A stretch of DNA of 64,000 nucleotides from Hordeum vulgare subsp. vulgare (lineage: Eukaryota > Streptophyta > Magnoliopsida > Poales > Poaceae), in assembly GCF_904849725.1 (NCBI RefSeq), contig NC_058519.1, positions 110,224,881 through 110,288,880 of the forward strand, written 5' to 3'. A model generated the notes under the pieces. The model was given only the letters and a program-made list of their open reading frames with translations. It did not search any database and was not told the origin of the DNA. A program made the position numbers and the translations under genes. The number at the start of each line of letters is the position of its first letter. Position 1 is the stretch's first letter. Of this stretch, positions 43,758 to 56,051 are shown piece after piece.

Positions 43758-46700
43758 ATGGAAGAAGAATTATGTTTGGTGGACAGATGTACCACTAACA
43801 CAATTTTAAGGGAAAAAAAATATTTCCGAACTCTAACTAAGAGAAAAGGGAATATTACGACAATCGTCGGTCGCGATGCATCAATTATTTGTTCAGGACG
43901 AGCCACACTTGTTCTACCTATGGGTACTACGATTGTAATTAAGGATGCACTCTTGTATCCTGAATCTACACGCACCCTTCTAAGTTTCAAAGACCTAAGA
44001 TCAAATAATTTCCATCTGGAAACAATTTCTGAAAATAATTCTGAATATTTGCTTTTAACAAAGAGCAATGGGTCTGAGAAACAAATTCTTCAAAAATTCC
44101 CCTCACTTTCATCTGGATTATATTACGGTTATATAAAACCCGTACCACATGTTGCGTACAAAATAATTTTTCAAGACCTTGATAAATTTAAGACTTGGCA
44201 TGATCGCCTAGGTCATCCTGGCATAGGGATGATGAGAAAAATTATTGACAATTCTATTGGTCACAGCCTTCCAACTAAAAATTTCCCAAAATCATCAGAT
44301 TTTGTGTGCACTACATGTGCAACTGGGAAATTAATTATAAGACCATCTTATCTTAAAGTAAAAAGTCAGTCACTTAACTTCCTTGAACGCATTCAAGGAG
44401 ATATATGTGGTCCAATTCAACCACTATCACGACCTTTTAGATATTTCATGGTGCTCATAGATCCATCTACTAGATGGTCACATGTATGTCTATTGTCCAC
44501 ACGAAATCATGCTTTTGCCAAGCTAATTGCTCAGATTATCAAATTAAGAGCAAATCATCCTGAAAATAGGATAAAAACAATTCAAATGGACAATGCCGCT
44601 GAATTCTCTTCACGTGCATTCAATGACTATTGCATGCCTATGGGCATTCATTTAGAACATTTTGTGCCTTATGTCCATATCAAAATGGTTTGGCTGAATC
44701 TCTCATCAAAAGAGTAAAATTAGTTGCTCGGCCACTATTACAGAATTGTAATTTACCAGCATATTGTTGGGCACATGCGGTATTACACGCCGCAGATTTG
44801 ATACAAATCAGACCAACTGCATAGCATAAAACCTCTCCACTACAACTAGTACGTGGCACTCAGCCAAGTATTTCCCATCTACGAAAATTCGGTTGCGCAG
44901 TATACGTACCGATATCACCACCGTAGCGTACAACAATGGACCCCCACAGAAAACTAGGGATCTATGTGGGTTATAATTCTCCGTCAATTATTAAATATCT
45001 TGAACCTCTTACAGGGGACCTGTTTACTACCCGCTACGCTGATTCAATTTTTGATGAGGACCATTTCCCGTCATTAGGGGGAGAATCAAACCACAAAGAA
45101 TGCCAGGAAATAGATTGGAATGTAACAGGCATTCAGTCCTTAGATCCACGTACTAAAGAATCTGAAACTGAAGTTCAGAGGATCATAGATTTACAACACA
45201 TTGCAAATAATCTGCCAGATGCATTTACTAACCATAAAGGTGTCACTAAATCACATATTCCCGCTGTTAATGCACCAGAACGAGTGGAGGTACCAACTAA
45301 AACCACTCAAACCCCAAATGAGAGTAAGAGGGGGAGAAATCTGGTTAGCCGGAATATAGCTTCTCAAAAGCCTCCGCGGAAATAGAGGAAACCAAATCCT
45401 CTACCAGTAAATGCAATTCAACCTCAAGTTGAAGGACACCAACCAGATGCTCAACATCTTGAACCTAGCATAAATGCGCATAAAAACATAATAGCTGGGA
45501 CACCGGAACACCATGACTCTATTGTTGTGGGAAATCACATAGAGTCTGAAGGTATAAAAGAAATTTCCATAAACTATATAGAATCAGGAGAATCATATAA
45601 TAGAGAGACTACAATTGTCGACATATATTTTGCCTCTGAAATTGCTGAAACCCTTCAACTGGATCCAGAACCAAAGACTGTCTGGGAGTGCCTCAAGCGT
45701 CCTGATTGGCCTAAATGGAAGGAAGCAATTCCGGCAGAACTGCACTCGCTCAACCAAAGAGAGGTGTTTTCCTCAGTAATACCTACTCCTCAGAATGTCT
45801 TCCCTATGGGAGAAAAATTGGTTTTCGTTTGAAAAAGGAACGAAAACAATGAGGTGGTGAGATACAAAGCGAGGCTTGTAGCACAAGGGTTCACGCAGAG
45901 ACCCGACATCGATTACGATGATACATACTCTCATGTTATGAGTGGAATAACGTTTCGATACTTAATATCTATGGTAGTACAAATGAGTTTATCTATGCAG
46001 TTGATGGATGTAGTGACATCATACTTATATGGGTCACTCAAATCGGACATATATATGAAAGTCCCTGAAGGACTTAAAATGCCGAATCCAAAAGCAAATC
46101 GCAACGCATATTGTGTAAAATTACAGAAGTCACTATATGGCTTAAAACAGTCGGGTAGAATGTGGTATAACCGACTAAGTGAGTTCCTTATTCAGAAAGG
46201 CTACTCAAATAATGATGATTTCCCTTGTGTATTTATAAAGAAGTCCTCAAATGGATTTTGCATCATCTCAATGTACGTTGATGACCTCAATATCATTGGA
46301 AGTACACCTCATATCGAAGAAGCACGCAATCATCTAATGGCGGAATTCGAGATGAAAGATTTGGGAAAAAACAAATTCTGCTTAGGCTTACATCTTGAGC
46401 ACCTTCCCTCAGGAATTTTAGTATACCAACCTGCTTATATTCAAACGATTTTGGAAAAATTTAATATGGATAAATCATATCCAACCAAAACACCCATGGT
46501 TGTCAGATCCCTTGATATGAATAAAGATCCTTTTAGACCTCGGGATGATGACGAAGAGATATTGGGACCTGAGTTCCCGTATCTCAGTGCCATTGGTGCG
46601 CTAATGTACCTTGCAAATTGCACCAGGCCTGATATTGCATTTGCGGTAAATTTACTAGCTAGACATAGCGCTGCTCCAACAAAACGTCATTGGACGGGAG

Positions 46701-47293
46701 TAAAGAACGTCCTTAGATATTTACATGGCACAAAAGATCTTGGCTTATTCTATCAGAAAAACCAAGATATGACTATGGTAGGATATACTGGTGCTGACTA
46801 TCTATCTGATCCTCACAATGCCAGGTCACAGACAGGTTTCGTATTCTTATATGGTGGAACTGCTTTTTCGTGGAAGTCAACAAAACAGACTCTCGTAGCA
46901 ACTTCCACTAATCATTCTGAAATTATTGCATTATTTGAAGCATCAAAAGAATGCGTATGGCTTTGTAGGATGATTAACCACATTCAAACTACATGTGGTG
47001 TTGGTTCATTAGGATCACCAACTATTATTTATGAAGATAATGCAGCTTGTGTTGCTCAAATGCAAATGGGTTATATAAAAAGTAATATCACAAAACACAT
47101 TTCTCCTAAATTGTTCTATCCTCATGAATTACAGAAAAATGGAGAAATTGATATTTTGCAAACTAAATCATGTGACAATCTAGCAGATTTGTTCACAAAG
47201 TCTTTACCAAATTCAACGCTCCAGAAATATATTCATGGAATTGGTATGAGACGATTTCGAGATTTGCAAAGTTCACGGGGAGAAATCTCCTGA
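43758..47293 (+). pseudogene. pol of element H: protease, integrase, RT, RNase H (broken)
   Basis: Order: protease with CLVDRCTTNTIL, where copia relatives have D-S/T-G, so the catalytic triplet is altered; zinc-binding HDRLGHPG...CTTCATGK; integrase core with GDICGP, MDNAAEF and LAESLIKR (all three acidic residues present). A frameshift near 44680 moves the frame. In the second frame there are stops at 44822-44824, about 44924-44926, 45383-45385 and 45830-45832. RT follows (YKARLVAQGFTQ, SMYVDDLNII) and RNase H (SQTGFVFLYGG, EDNAACVAQ, LADLFTKSLP); the first RNase H Asp region reads GYTGADY instead of the usual GYADA. Ends at TGA 47291-47293. Clear copia pol, inactive. Confidence 0.9.
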
Positions 47294-47891
47294 AAATATA
47301 ACCCTTTAATTATCATAAGGTAATGAATATTGTACTCTTTTCCTTTATGAGTTTTTCCAACACGTTTCTCATAAAAGGTTTTTAACGAGACAATTAAATA
47401 CAAGCATTGATGCATGCCATATCATATTTCTCCTTATATTTTTCCTACCAGGTTTTAAAGGAGTTTTTCATGGAACATCTCATTGCACTCTTTTCATTAT
47501 GAGTTTCTTTGAAATTTTCTCTCATAATGTTTTTAATGAGGCAATATCTTCATTAAGATCATATGCTATACTTTCTATTTTTCCTATGAAGGTCTTTAAA
47601 GGAAAGTATCTAAATCATATTTATTGTCCTCTAAAACTCACTAATAATTTTCTCCTTCTTTGAAGGTTTTTCTCATATGACTTATCAAGAGACAATAATC
47701 ACTATATGTTGTATCATTTTCTCCTTATCATTTTCCCACTGGGTTTAAAGGAGTTTTAACAATATATCTATACATTTCTCCTCATATTTTTTCCCACGGG
47801 GTTTTTGGGGGAGAATCTCAAGAATGGACTGATGAATATACAAGGAGCTTCCAATAATGGATTACTCAAGACGGCGTTGTACAAGGGGGAG
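47294..47891 (+). repeat. Series of stem-loop repeats after pol of element H
   Basis: About seven imperfect units, each a pyrimidine-rich arm, a T-rich loop and a purine-rich arm: 47339-47378, 47430-47463 (CTCCTT/AAGGAG), 47495-47529 (CATTATGAG/CTCATAATG, 9 bp perfect), 47568-47609 (ATACTTTC/GAAAGTAT), 47654-47666, 47721-47753 (CTCCTT/AAGGAG) and 47776-47815 (TTCTCC/GGGAGAA). The region ends in the polypurine tract at 47881-47891. No coding content. Confidence 0.7.
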
Positions 47892-48109
47892 CGTTACGAA
47901 CCGACTAAATCTGGACGATCATTAGCCAACCGTCATCAGGACGTAATTAGTCAGTTATTAGTCTAAGCGTCGTACGTACGCGTCCGTCCGTACAGGCGCC
48001 TTTTGTACAGACGCCTTTTGCTTTGCATCCCAAATCCTTGTATATATATACTGAGATCAATCAATGAAAGAGACATTCGCACAAACACTTTCTACTTTCA
48101 CTTTTTACA
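47892..48109 (+). repeat. 3' LTR of element H
   Basis: 218 bp, aligned end to end with 40208-40425. It begins CGTTACGAACC, so the terminal T has become C; it ends TTTTTACA, followed by TSD CTATC. Confidence 0.9.
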
Positions 48110-48114
48110 CTATC

Positions 48115-48452
48115 GATCTAGTAACGTAGTCAATTGCTTAGGGACAATTCCGCAACTCCTACCACCACTTTTCCACACTCGTTAGACACTCGTAGTTGTT
48201 TCTTTATCTAACCAGCCCCTAGTTTTATTTACGTGTTCTTTACTTTCTTGCAAGTCTGTCCTATCACTCCTACAAAGTAGTTCTAGTTTCATACTTGTTC
48301 TAGGTAAAGCGAACATAAAGTGTGCGTAGAGTTGTATCGGTGGTCGATAGAACTTGAGGGAATATTTGTCCTACCTTTAGCTTCTCGTTGGGTTCGACAC
48401 TCTTACTTATCGAGAAAGGCTAAAATTGATCCCCTATACTTGTGTGTTATCA
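48115..48452 (+). repeat. 3' LTR of element C, piece 2
   Basis: Continues the C LTR after element H, matching 31701-32035, and ends GTGTGTTATCA followed by TSD GCGGC. Confidence 0.9.
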
Positions 48453-48457
48453 GCGGC

Positions 48458-48879
48458 GATTCCTCCTCAAAGCCTCCTCTTGATATTTTCTGGAACGAAA
48501 CCCTCCTTATAGCAAAATATGGGAGCCAGAGGACCAACAGGGAGCCCACAAGCCCCCTAGGCGCGGCCAAGGGGTAGGTCGCGCCTAGCAAGCTTGTGGC
48601 CTCCTGGTGGCTCCCCTCTAGTACTTCTTCCATCTAGTATTTTTTATAAATTCCAAAATAATTCCTCGTTGATTTTCACGGCTTTTTGAGTTGTGCAGAA
48701 TAGGTATCTCAAACTTGCTCCTTTTTCAGGCCAGAATTCCAGTTGCCGGCATTCTCCCTCTTCATGTAAACCTTGTAAAATAAGAGAGAAAAGGCATAAG
48801 TATTGTACCGTGAAGTGTAATAACAGCCCATAAAGTGATAAATATCAACATAAAAGCATGATGCAAAATGGACGTATCA
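48458..48879 (-). repeat. 3' LTR of element D, proximal piece
   Basis: On the minus strand starts TGATACGTCCATTTTGCATC, the same as the solo LTR at 717. Joined to 30497 if element C is removed. Carries the hairpin and TATA box. The internal domain of D follows from 48880, beginning with the polypurine tract AAGCTTGGGGGAGT (48880-48893, minus). Confidence 0.88.
48505..48598 (-). promoter_or_regulatory. U3 hairpin and TATA box of element D LTR
   Basis: CACAAGC (48547-48553) pairs with GCTTGTG (48592-48598); inner arms CTAGGCGCGGCC (48557-48568) and GGTCGCGCCTAG (48577-48588) pair over 12 positions with one mismatch or wobble. TATA box GCTATAAGG on the minus strand, 34 bp downstream. Confidence 0.7.
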
Positions 48880-49426
48880 ACTCCCCCAAGCTTAGACTTC
48901 GCTTGTCCTCAAGCGGAAACCAAGATCAATAAATTTGCCCACATGTTTAGATAGAGAGGTGTCGACAAAACAAGATATGGACATGCAGGCATCATGATCA
49001 TAATTAGAATAGCAATATCATCATATAATCTCTCATGCTAAAGTGACAATTCCTTCACAAAGTAAAGTATGGATCAAGAACCTTATTGAGAATTAACAAC
49101 CAATAGCCTTTAGTCATTGAAGCAATTGCAATTTATCATAACATCGTAAAGAGTCAAATAAGATCTTGTAAAGCAAAACCACATACTCAATCATCCTTTC
49201 ATCTTCTACAATTGCTACAACTCATGTGGTACTCATGAGATCAAAGTTGCAGTCAGACACAGAGAAGGATAGGGGCTTATAGTTTTGCCTCCCAACTATT
49301 TACCTCAAGGGTAATGTCAACAATAAAAATTCATGAATACTTACATCCAAGATGACATATGAATATAGATCTTTCCCTAGCATATGACGTTAGCCAAGAT
49401 AAAGGCGAAATAAGGGATTGGTGTAG
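48880..49426 (-). other. 3' internal non-coding sequence of element D, part 1
   Basis: AT-rich internal sequence next to the 3' LTR; no gene seen. Interrupted by element E after 49431. Confidence 0.65.
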
Positions 49427-49431
49427 ATCAC

Positions 49432-51086
49432 TGCTACTCCAACAAAAGACCTTCCAACGGCGCCAGAAACACGTGCTGACGGGAGACTGTTCTTGTCTTG
49501 ATTCTCCTCAACAACGGCACCAGGAATCCTTCTGCTACGGCTACGCCTTTAGGGACTTCCTAGGCAAATATGCAAAGGATTTCCCCGTGGACTTGGAGCC
49601 TTGTATTGGTGTTCCCTCGAAGCGGAAAGGGTGATGTAGCGCAGCGGTGGTAAGTATTTCCCTAAGTTTTGAGAACCAAGGTATCAATCCAGTGAAGGAG
49701 TATCACAAGTCCCTGCACAAACACAAAGAACCTGCTCCCAACGCTATCAAGGGGTTGTCAATCCCTTATAGATTGTTCGCCAAGTGAGAACTGAAAGCAA
49801 CAAAGTAACAAAGCAAAGTAAAACCGGAGGTGTAAACGATAGGTGTGAATAGACCCAGGGGCCGTAGTGTTTACTAGTGGCTTCTCTCATGAAAGCAAGT
49901 AGACGGTGGGTGAACAAATTACTGTCGAGCAATTGATAGAACAGTGCAAAGTCGTGACGATATCTATGGCAATGATTATATCTATAGGCATCACGTCCAA
50001 AACAAGTAGACCGATACTTTCTGCATCTACTACTATTACTCCACAGGTCGACCGCTATCCAGCATGCATCTAGTGTATTAAGTCCAAAAGAACAGAGTAA
50101 CGCCTTAAGCAAGATGACATGATGTAGATGGACAATATCATATCAACGACAGAGCCCACCTTGTTACCCTTGATGGCAACTACTCAATGTGTGCCTTGCT
50201 GCTCCTATTGTCACTCGGAAAGGTCACCACATGGTAAGAACCCAAAACCAAGCACTTCTCCCATTGCAAGAATCATAGATCTAGTTGGCCAAACAAAACC
50301 CAAGACTCGGAGAGACTTACAAGGATATCAAATCATGCATATAAGAAATCAGCAAAGACTCAAATATATATCATAGATAATCTGATCACAAATCCACAAT
50401 TCATCGGATCTCGACAAACACACCGCCAAAGAAGATTACATCGGATAGATCTCCATGAAGATCATGGAGAACTTTGTATTGAAGATCCAAGAGAGAGAAG
50501 AAGCCATCTAGCTACTAACTATGGACCTGTAGGTCTGAAGTGAACTACTCACGAGTCATTGGAGGGGCGATGATGATGAAGAAGAAGCCCTCCAACTCCA
50601 AAGTCCCCTCCGGTAGGGCGCCGGGAAGGGTCTCCAGATGAGATCTCGCGAAAACGGAAGCTTGCGAAGGCGGAAAAGTATTTTCAAGGCTCCCCTAGTT
50701 TTTTTTCTCTGATTTTTAGGGAATATATAGGCGCAAGATCAAGGTCAGGGGGCGCCAGGGAGGCCACAAGCCTGCCAACCACCGCCTCCCCCCTGGTGGC
50801 GGAGTGGGGGCTTGTGGGCTCCCTGCAGCCCTCCTGGCTTGGCCCACAGGCCCCCTGATCTTCTTCCATTCGGGAAAAAATCATTTCGGGGATTTTATTC
50901 CATTTGGACTCCGTTCCAAAATCAAATCTAAAAAAGCCAAAAACACAGAAACAACAGGAACTGGCACTTGGCACTGAATTAATAAGTTAGTCCCAAAAAA
51001 GATATAAAAGGTACATAAAACATCCAAAGATGACAAGGTAACAGCATGAAAGCATCAAAAATTATAGATACGTTTGAGACGTATCA
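49432..51086 (-). repeat. 3' LTR of element E
   Basis: A 1655-bp LTR. Its U5 end (49432-49530) carries two PBS-like tracts (AACGGCGCCAG and AACGGCACCAG on the plus strand), similar to the true PBS beyond the 5' LTR. Confidence 0.9.
50721..50816 (-). promoter_or_regulatory. U3 hairpin and TATA box, element E 3' LTR
   Basis: CACAAGCC (50765-50772) and GGCTTGTG (50809-50816), inner arms of the B type (GGTGGCGGAG on the right). TATA box CCTATATATTCCC on the minus strand, 34 bp away. Confidence 0.68.
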
Positions 51087-53765
51087 AGGATCCCCAAGCT
51101 TAACTCCTGCTCGTCCTCGAGTAGGGAAGTGATAAAGAATGAATTTTTGATGCTTTCATGCTACCTAGCATAGATGTACTTTGTAACTCCTCTTATGTTA
51201 CGTGAATGTTTAGATCCATTAGATTCAAAACAATAGTTTGCTATTGACGTGGAAACAATAATAATTCAAGCAAACTAGCAAGGTAATCATGAACTTTCAA
51301 AATAACAAAGCCAAAAGAAAGTTATCCCTACAAAAGCATATACTCTGGCTATGCTCTATCATCATTGCACAACGAATTTAAATCATGCACAACCCCGGTA
51401 TAGGCCAAGTAATTGTTTCACACCTTTACTTTCTCAAACCTTTTCAACTCTCACGCAATACATGAGCGTGAGCCATGGTTATAGCACTATAGATGGTGTG
51501 GAGTGTGGTGGAGGTTGCAAGACAAAATAAGGAGAAGATGATCACATTAACTAGGCATATCAATGAGCTGTGGAGATGCTCATCAATAGATATCAATGTG
51601 AATGACTAGGGATTGCCATACAAATGATGCACTAGAGCTAAGAGTAAGTGAAAGCTCTTAAAGAAAACTAGTGGGTGTGCATCCAACTTGCTTGCTCACG
51701 AAGACCTAAGGCAATTTTGAGGAAGAATATCATTCGAATATAAAAGCCAAGTTATATAATGAAAATTTCCCACTAGCTATATGGTGGTGACAAAACGAGA
51801 GACTCTCAATCATGAAGATCATGGCGCTTAATATGCACAAGTGTGGAAAAGTGGCAGCATTGTCCCTTCTCTCTTTTTCTCTCATTTTTTTTTTGCTGGG
51901 CTCTTTGGCCTCTTTTTTTTGTGGGCTTCTTTGGCCTCTTTTATTTCCTCACATGGGACAATGCTCCATCAATGATGATCATCACACTTTCAAATCAAAA
52001 CTTAGAGCAACTATGACTCTATATGGAATGCCTTCGGTAGTGTGCCGTGACAATGATCTAGCATGGCATAGACATTAATGGAAACATCATGCTAGTTATC
52101 TTACGATCATGCAATGGCAATGTAGATGTGGTGGCACATGTCATGGTGGTAGTTGCATGGCAATATATATCGGAATGACTTTGAAAAAGCCATAGTAGGT
52201 AGGTATGGTGGCTGTTTTGAGGGAGGCTAATGGTGGGTTTTGTGCACCGGCGAAAGTTGCATGGCACTAAGAAGATAGTGATGGTGGAAGGTGAAAGCGC
52301 ATATAAACCATGGACTCAACATTAGTCATGAAGAACTCATATACTTCTTGCAAAAGTTTTATTAGTAACCGAAACAAAGCATTCAACGCATACTCCTAGG
52401 GGAAGGGTTGGTAGGTATAAACCATCGCGCGATCCCGACCGCCACGCAAACGATGACAATCGATAGACTAATCATGCTCAGATTTCATCACATAGCGGTT
52501 CACCATACGTGCATGCTACGGGAATCACTGACTTCAACACAAGTATTTCTAGATCCACAACACCTTACTAGAATGACTTCAATATTACCATAACCACAGC
52601 TCAAAACTAATTGAGATGAATCAAACTTCTCTAACTATTCAATGCACATGAAGGTGGAAGTTTTCGTATCCCTTTGGATAACTAACCCTTTTGAGACTAC
52701 TTTCAAAGCATAGATCAACTACCAAGACACGCGTCGCTGTGCTCTAAAAGATACAAGTGATGCACATAGAGCAAAAGTATCTAGCTCAAAAGATATAATT
52801 GAAGCACATGTGAGTTGAATTGTCTACCAAAAGATATAAGTGAAGCTCGACAAAATCACGTTGTGTGCATGTCTCTCTTTCTAGGTGTGCAGCAAGGATG
52901 ATTGTGACACAACAAAAATAAAAGACTCCTACGATACAAGACGCTCCAAGCAAAACCACATAATATGTGGTGAATAAAAATATAGCCCCAAGTAATGTTA
53001 CCGATGGATTGAAGACGAGAGAGAGGGGATGCCTTCCCGGGGCATCCCCAAGCTTAGGCTTTTACGGCATCCTTGAATCTCTTGGGGTGCCTTGGGAATC
53101 CCCAAGCTCGAGCTCTTGCCACTCTTTATCTCTTTGTCCATAAGAACTTCACCCAAAACTTGAAAACTTCACAACACGAAACTTAAACAGAAACTCGTGA
53201 TAACATTAGTATGAGAAAGCAAACCACCACTTCCTTAGGTACTGTAGAAAACTTAAATTCTACTTGTGCTGATGTTGGGTTACTGTATTTTCAATCTTTC
53301 ATGGCTAATACCCCCGATATTATCCATAGTTTCATCAAAATAAGCAACCAACACAACAAAAATAGAATCTGTTAACAGCAGACCAGTCTGTAGAAATTTG
53401 TATATTTCGTATATCTATGTTACTTCAAAAATTCTGAAAAATTATGACATTCTGAAGAATTTGCGTAGCAATCAGTAGAAAGAATAATTAACTCAAAATC
53501 TCTTACAGAACAAAAATGAAAATTCTTTTCGTGAGCAGAAAGTTTCTGTCTTTTCCAGCATGACCAAACGATCATCCCCAAGACTAATAATAACGGTTTT
53601 GCTTGGCACAAACGCAAAAAGAAACACAAAAAACACAATCATAACAGAATTATGAAAGTGTGGAAAACACAAAACAGAAAAAAAAAGGATAGATTCGTTG
53701 GGTTGCCTCCCAACAAGCGCTTTTGTTTAACGCCCTTAGCTAGGCAAAAGGTGACGGACTCACGT
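51087..53765 (-). other. 3' non-coding region of element E
   Basis: Homologue of 8903-11582. Contains the polypurine tract (51089-51102), an internal copy (53042-53055), a degenerate second copy near 53095, and the post-stop hairpin GTTGGG/CCCAAC (53697-53714). No gene. Confidence 0.75.
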
Positions 53766-55835
53766 CTAGTCATCTTTGGTGCTCAAACCATAAGTAGCCC
53801 TCATCATAGACTCATAAGGCAAACTTATTTTCTTTCTAGGAAAGTGCTCCATGCCCTTCTTTAAAGGAAATTGAAATCTAATATTCCCTTCCTTCATATC
53901 GATGATAGCACCAATAGTCCTTAGGAAAGGTCTACCAAGAATAATGGGACATGAAGGATTGCAATCTATGTCAAGTACAATGAAATCCACAGGTACATAG
54001 TTCTTATTTGCGACAATAAGAACATCATCGATCCTCCCCATGGGTTTCTTGACAGTAGAATCCACAAGATGCAAATTAAGAGAACACTCTTCAATCTCAT
54101 GAAAACCAAGAACATCACATAAAGACTTTGGAATCGCGGCAACACTAGCACCCAAATCATACAAAGCATTGCACTCGTAGTTTTTGATCTTGATTTTGAT
54201 AGTAGGTTCCCACTCATCATGAAGTTTTCTAGGTATAGAGACTTCTAGTTCGAGCTTCTCTTCAAGAGATTTCATCATAGCATCTACAATATGCGCGGTA
54301 AAGGATTTGCTTTGGCTATAAGCATGTGGAGAGTTTGCAATGGAGTGCATCAAAGAAATGGATTCAAACAAGGAGCAATTATCATAATTGAATTCCTTAA
54401 AATCCAAAGTGGGAGTTTTATTACTACCCAAAATTTTGATTTCTTCTACTCCACTCTCCACACCTTTATCATCAAGATGGGTGGACTGCGAATCATTGGG
54501 GCGTTTTTCAACCAAAGTGGATTGATATCCAGCCCCTCCATAAATAGGTTTGACACACGAAAACAAAGATTCAAGAGGAGACACACCAAGCACTTTAAGA
54601 TCTTCGTGATTTGCATCACTAGAACGCACCCTTTTAAACCATTCATGCCTAGCGTGAATTTGGGCGGTTCTTTCTTTGCTCTCATTCATGGAGACGCGCA
54701 TAGCTTTCAAAGTTACATCCAAGTTGACCTTGGGAGGAGCGCATCTAACTTTCAAAGCATCAATATCACAAGACATCATATCAACGCTATTAGCCAAATC
54801 GTCTATTTTGAGTAGTTTTTCCTCTATGGACGCATTGAAAATCTTTTGAGAGTTGATGAACTCTTTGATATTACTCTCTAAATCAGAGGGTAATTTGTTG
54901 TGATTTCCATAAGTGTTGTTGTAGGAATTGCCATAATTGTTAGAGGAGTTACTAGGAAAAGGCCTAGGAACATAGTTTCCTCTAAAAGCATTGTTGTTGC
55001 CAAAATTGTTCCTACCAACAAAATTCACGTCCAAACTAGCGTTGCTACTCTCAATCAAGGAAGATAGTGGCATGTCATAAGGATCTACGGTAGCATTTCT
55101 ACTAGCAACCAAATTCATCAACTCGTTCATCTTAGCACTAAGCGAGTTAATTTCTTCTATAGCGTGCACCTTTTTGCTAGCAGGCGACCTTTCAGTGTGC
55201 CACTGAGAGTAGTTGGTCATGATATTGTCTAGGAGTTTTGTAGCGTCTCCTAACGTGATTTCCATGAACGTTCCACCTGAGGCGGAGTCCAAGATATTGC
55301 GAGAAGCGAAATTCAAGCCAGCGTAAAAGATTTGTATAATCATCCACAAACTCAAGCCATGAGCGGGACAATTTCTAATCATAAGCTTCATCCTCTCCCA
55401 AGATTGTGCAATGTGTTCATGATCAAGTTGCTTGAAATTCATGATATCGTTACGTAAGGATATGATCTTAGCCGGCGGAAAATACTTGGATATGTAAGCA
55501 TCTTTGCACTTATCCCAAGAATCGATACTATTTTTAGGCAAAGAAGAAAACCAAGTTTTTGCGCGATCTCGCAACGAGAAAGGAAAAAGTTTCAACTTAA
55601 TGACGTCATTATCCACATCTCTTTTCTTTTGCATATCACAAAGCTCAATGAAGGTATTGAGACGGGATGCGGCATCTTCACTAGGAAGTCCAAAGGATTG
55701 CTCTTTCATAACAAGATTCAGCAGAGCTGCGTTGATTTCATACGATTCCGCACTAGTGGCGGGAGCAATCGGAGTACTAATAGAATCATTATTATTAGTG
55801 CTCGAGAAGTCGCAAACTTTGGTGTTTTCAGCCAT
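53766..55835 (-). CDS. Gag-protease polyprotein of element E (Athila lineage)
   Basis: 689 residues from the ATG complementary to 55833-55835 (MAENTKVCDFSS) to TAG at 53766-53768. Residues about 60-190 form the retrotransposon Gag core (WFSSLPKNSIDSWDKC, ISLRNDIMNFKQLD, MKLMIRNCPAHG); 290-360 an Asn/Gly-rich linker with no CCHC knuckle; about 540-660 a retroviral-type aspartic protease (YDLGASVAAIP, ILGRPFLRTIGAIID). The start was chosen because A and B share it (M-A/S-E/K-NTK); the frame is also open upstream through the leader to 56033. The stop is a Tyr-to-TAG change a few codons earlier than in A and B. It lacks RT, RNase H and integrase, so mobility would need enzymes in trans. Confidence 0.88.
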   Translation of the reverse strand: MAENTKVCDFSSTNNNDSISTPIAPATSAESYEINAALLNLVMKEQSFGLPSEDAASRLNTFIELCDMQKKRDVDNDVIKLKLFPFSLRDRAKTWFSSLPKNSIDSWDKCKDAYISKYFPPAKIISLRNDIMNFKQLDHEHIAQSWERMKLMIRNCPAHGLSLWMIIQIFYAGLNFASRNILDSASGGTFMEITLGDATKLLDNIMTNYSQWHTERSPASKKVHAIEEINSLSAKMNELMNLVASRNATVDPYDMPLSSLIESSNASLDVNFVGRNNFGNNNAFRGNYVPRPFPSNSSNNYGNSYNNTYGNHNKLPSDLESNIKEFINSQKIFNASIEEKLLKIDDLANSVDMMSCDIDALKVRCAPPKVNLDVTLKAMRVSMNESKERTAQIHARHEWFKRVRSSDANHEDLKVLGVSPLESLFSCVKPIYGGAGYQSTLVEKRPNDSQSTHLDDKGVESGVEEIKILGSNKTPTLDFKEFNYDNCSLFESISLMHSIANSPHAYSQSKSFTAHIVDAMMKSLEEKLELEVSIPRKLHDEWEPTIKIKIKNYECNALYDLGASVAAIPKSLCDVLGFHEIEECSLNLHLVDSTVKKPMGRIDDVLIVANKNYVPVDFIVLDIDCNPSCPIILGRPFLRTIGAIIDMKEGNIRFQFPLKKGMEHFPRKKISLPYESMMRATYGLSTKDD

Positions 55836-56051
55836 GATGACTTCAACAAACAAACAAGCACACAAGCAAGCAAGAGAACTGGCAAAGGCAAATGAAAACG
55901 GCAAAGGAGAAAGGCAAACGAAAACGGCAAATGTGAAGTGGGGGAGAGGAAAACGAGAGGCAACTGGCAAAAAAGTAAATGTAGGAGATGGGTTTGTGAG
56001 ACCTACTTGGATAGATCTCTCCTTCCCTGGCAACGGCGCCAGAAATACTTC
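55836..56051 (-). other. Leader of element E with PBS
   Basis: PBS at 56023-56041, the inner TGGCGCCGTTGCC exact, the distal part with two changes. Leader rich in TTTGCC on the minus strand. No stop codon in the gag frame through the leader as far as 56033. Confidence 0.8.

Larger units (their letters stand above)
40208..48109 (+). mobile_element. Element H: complete small-LTR Ty1-copia element
   Basis: A 7902-bp element with 218-bp LTRs (40208-40425 and 47892-48109), TSD CTATC (40203-40207 and 48110-48114), a gag ORF, a separate pol frame, a 600-bp 3' region of stem-loops and a polypurine tract AAGGGGGAG before the 3' LTR. By eye the LTRs differ at about 13 of 218 positions, mostly transitions, so the insertion is old. 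It interrupts the 3' LTR of element C. Confidence 0.92.
30498..48452 (+). mobile_element. Element C: Athila-type non-autonomous element, heavily nested
   Basis: Plus-strand element with TSD GCGGC (30493-30497 and 48453-48457). 5' LTR 30498-32035; PBS; acidic ORF 32159-33367; 3' non-coding region to about 35939; then about 850 bp (the last internal stretch and the first 600 bp of the 3' LTR) are missing and replaced by element G. The 3' LTR resumes 39610-40207, is split by copia element H, and ends 48115-48452. Its LTR family differs from both the Sabrina-like and D families. Confidence 0.87.
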
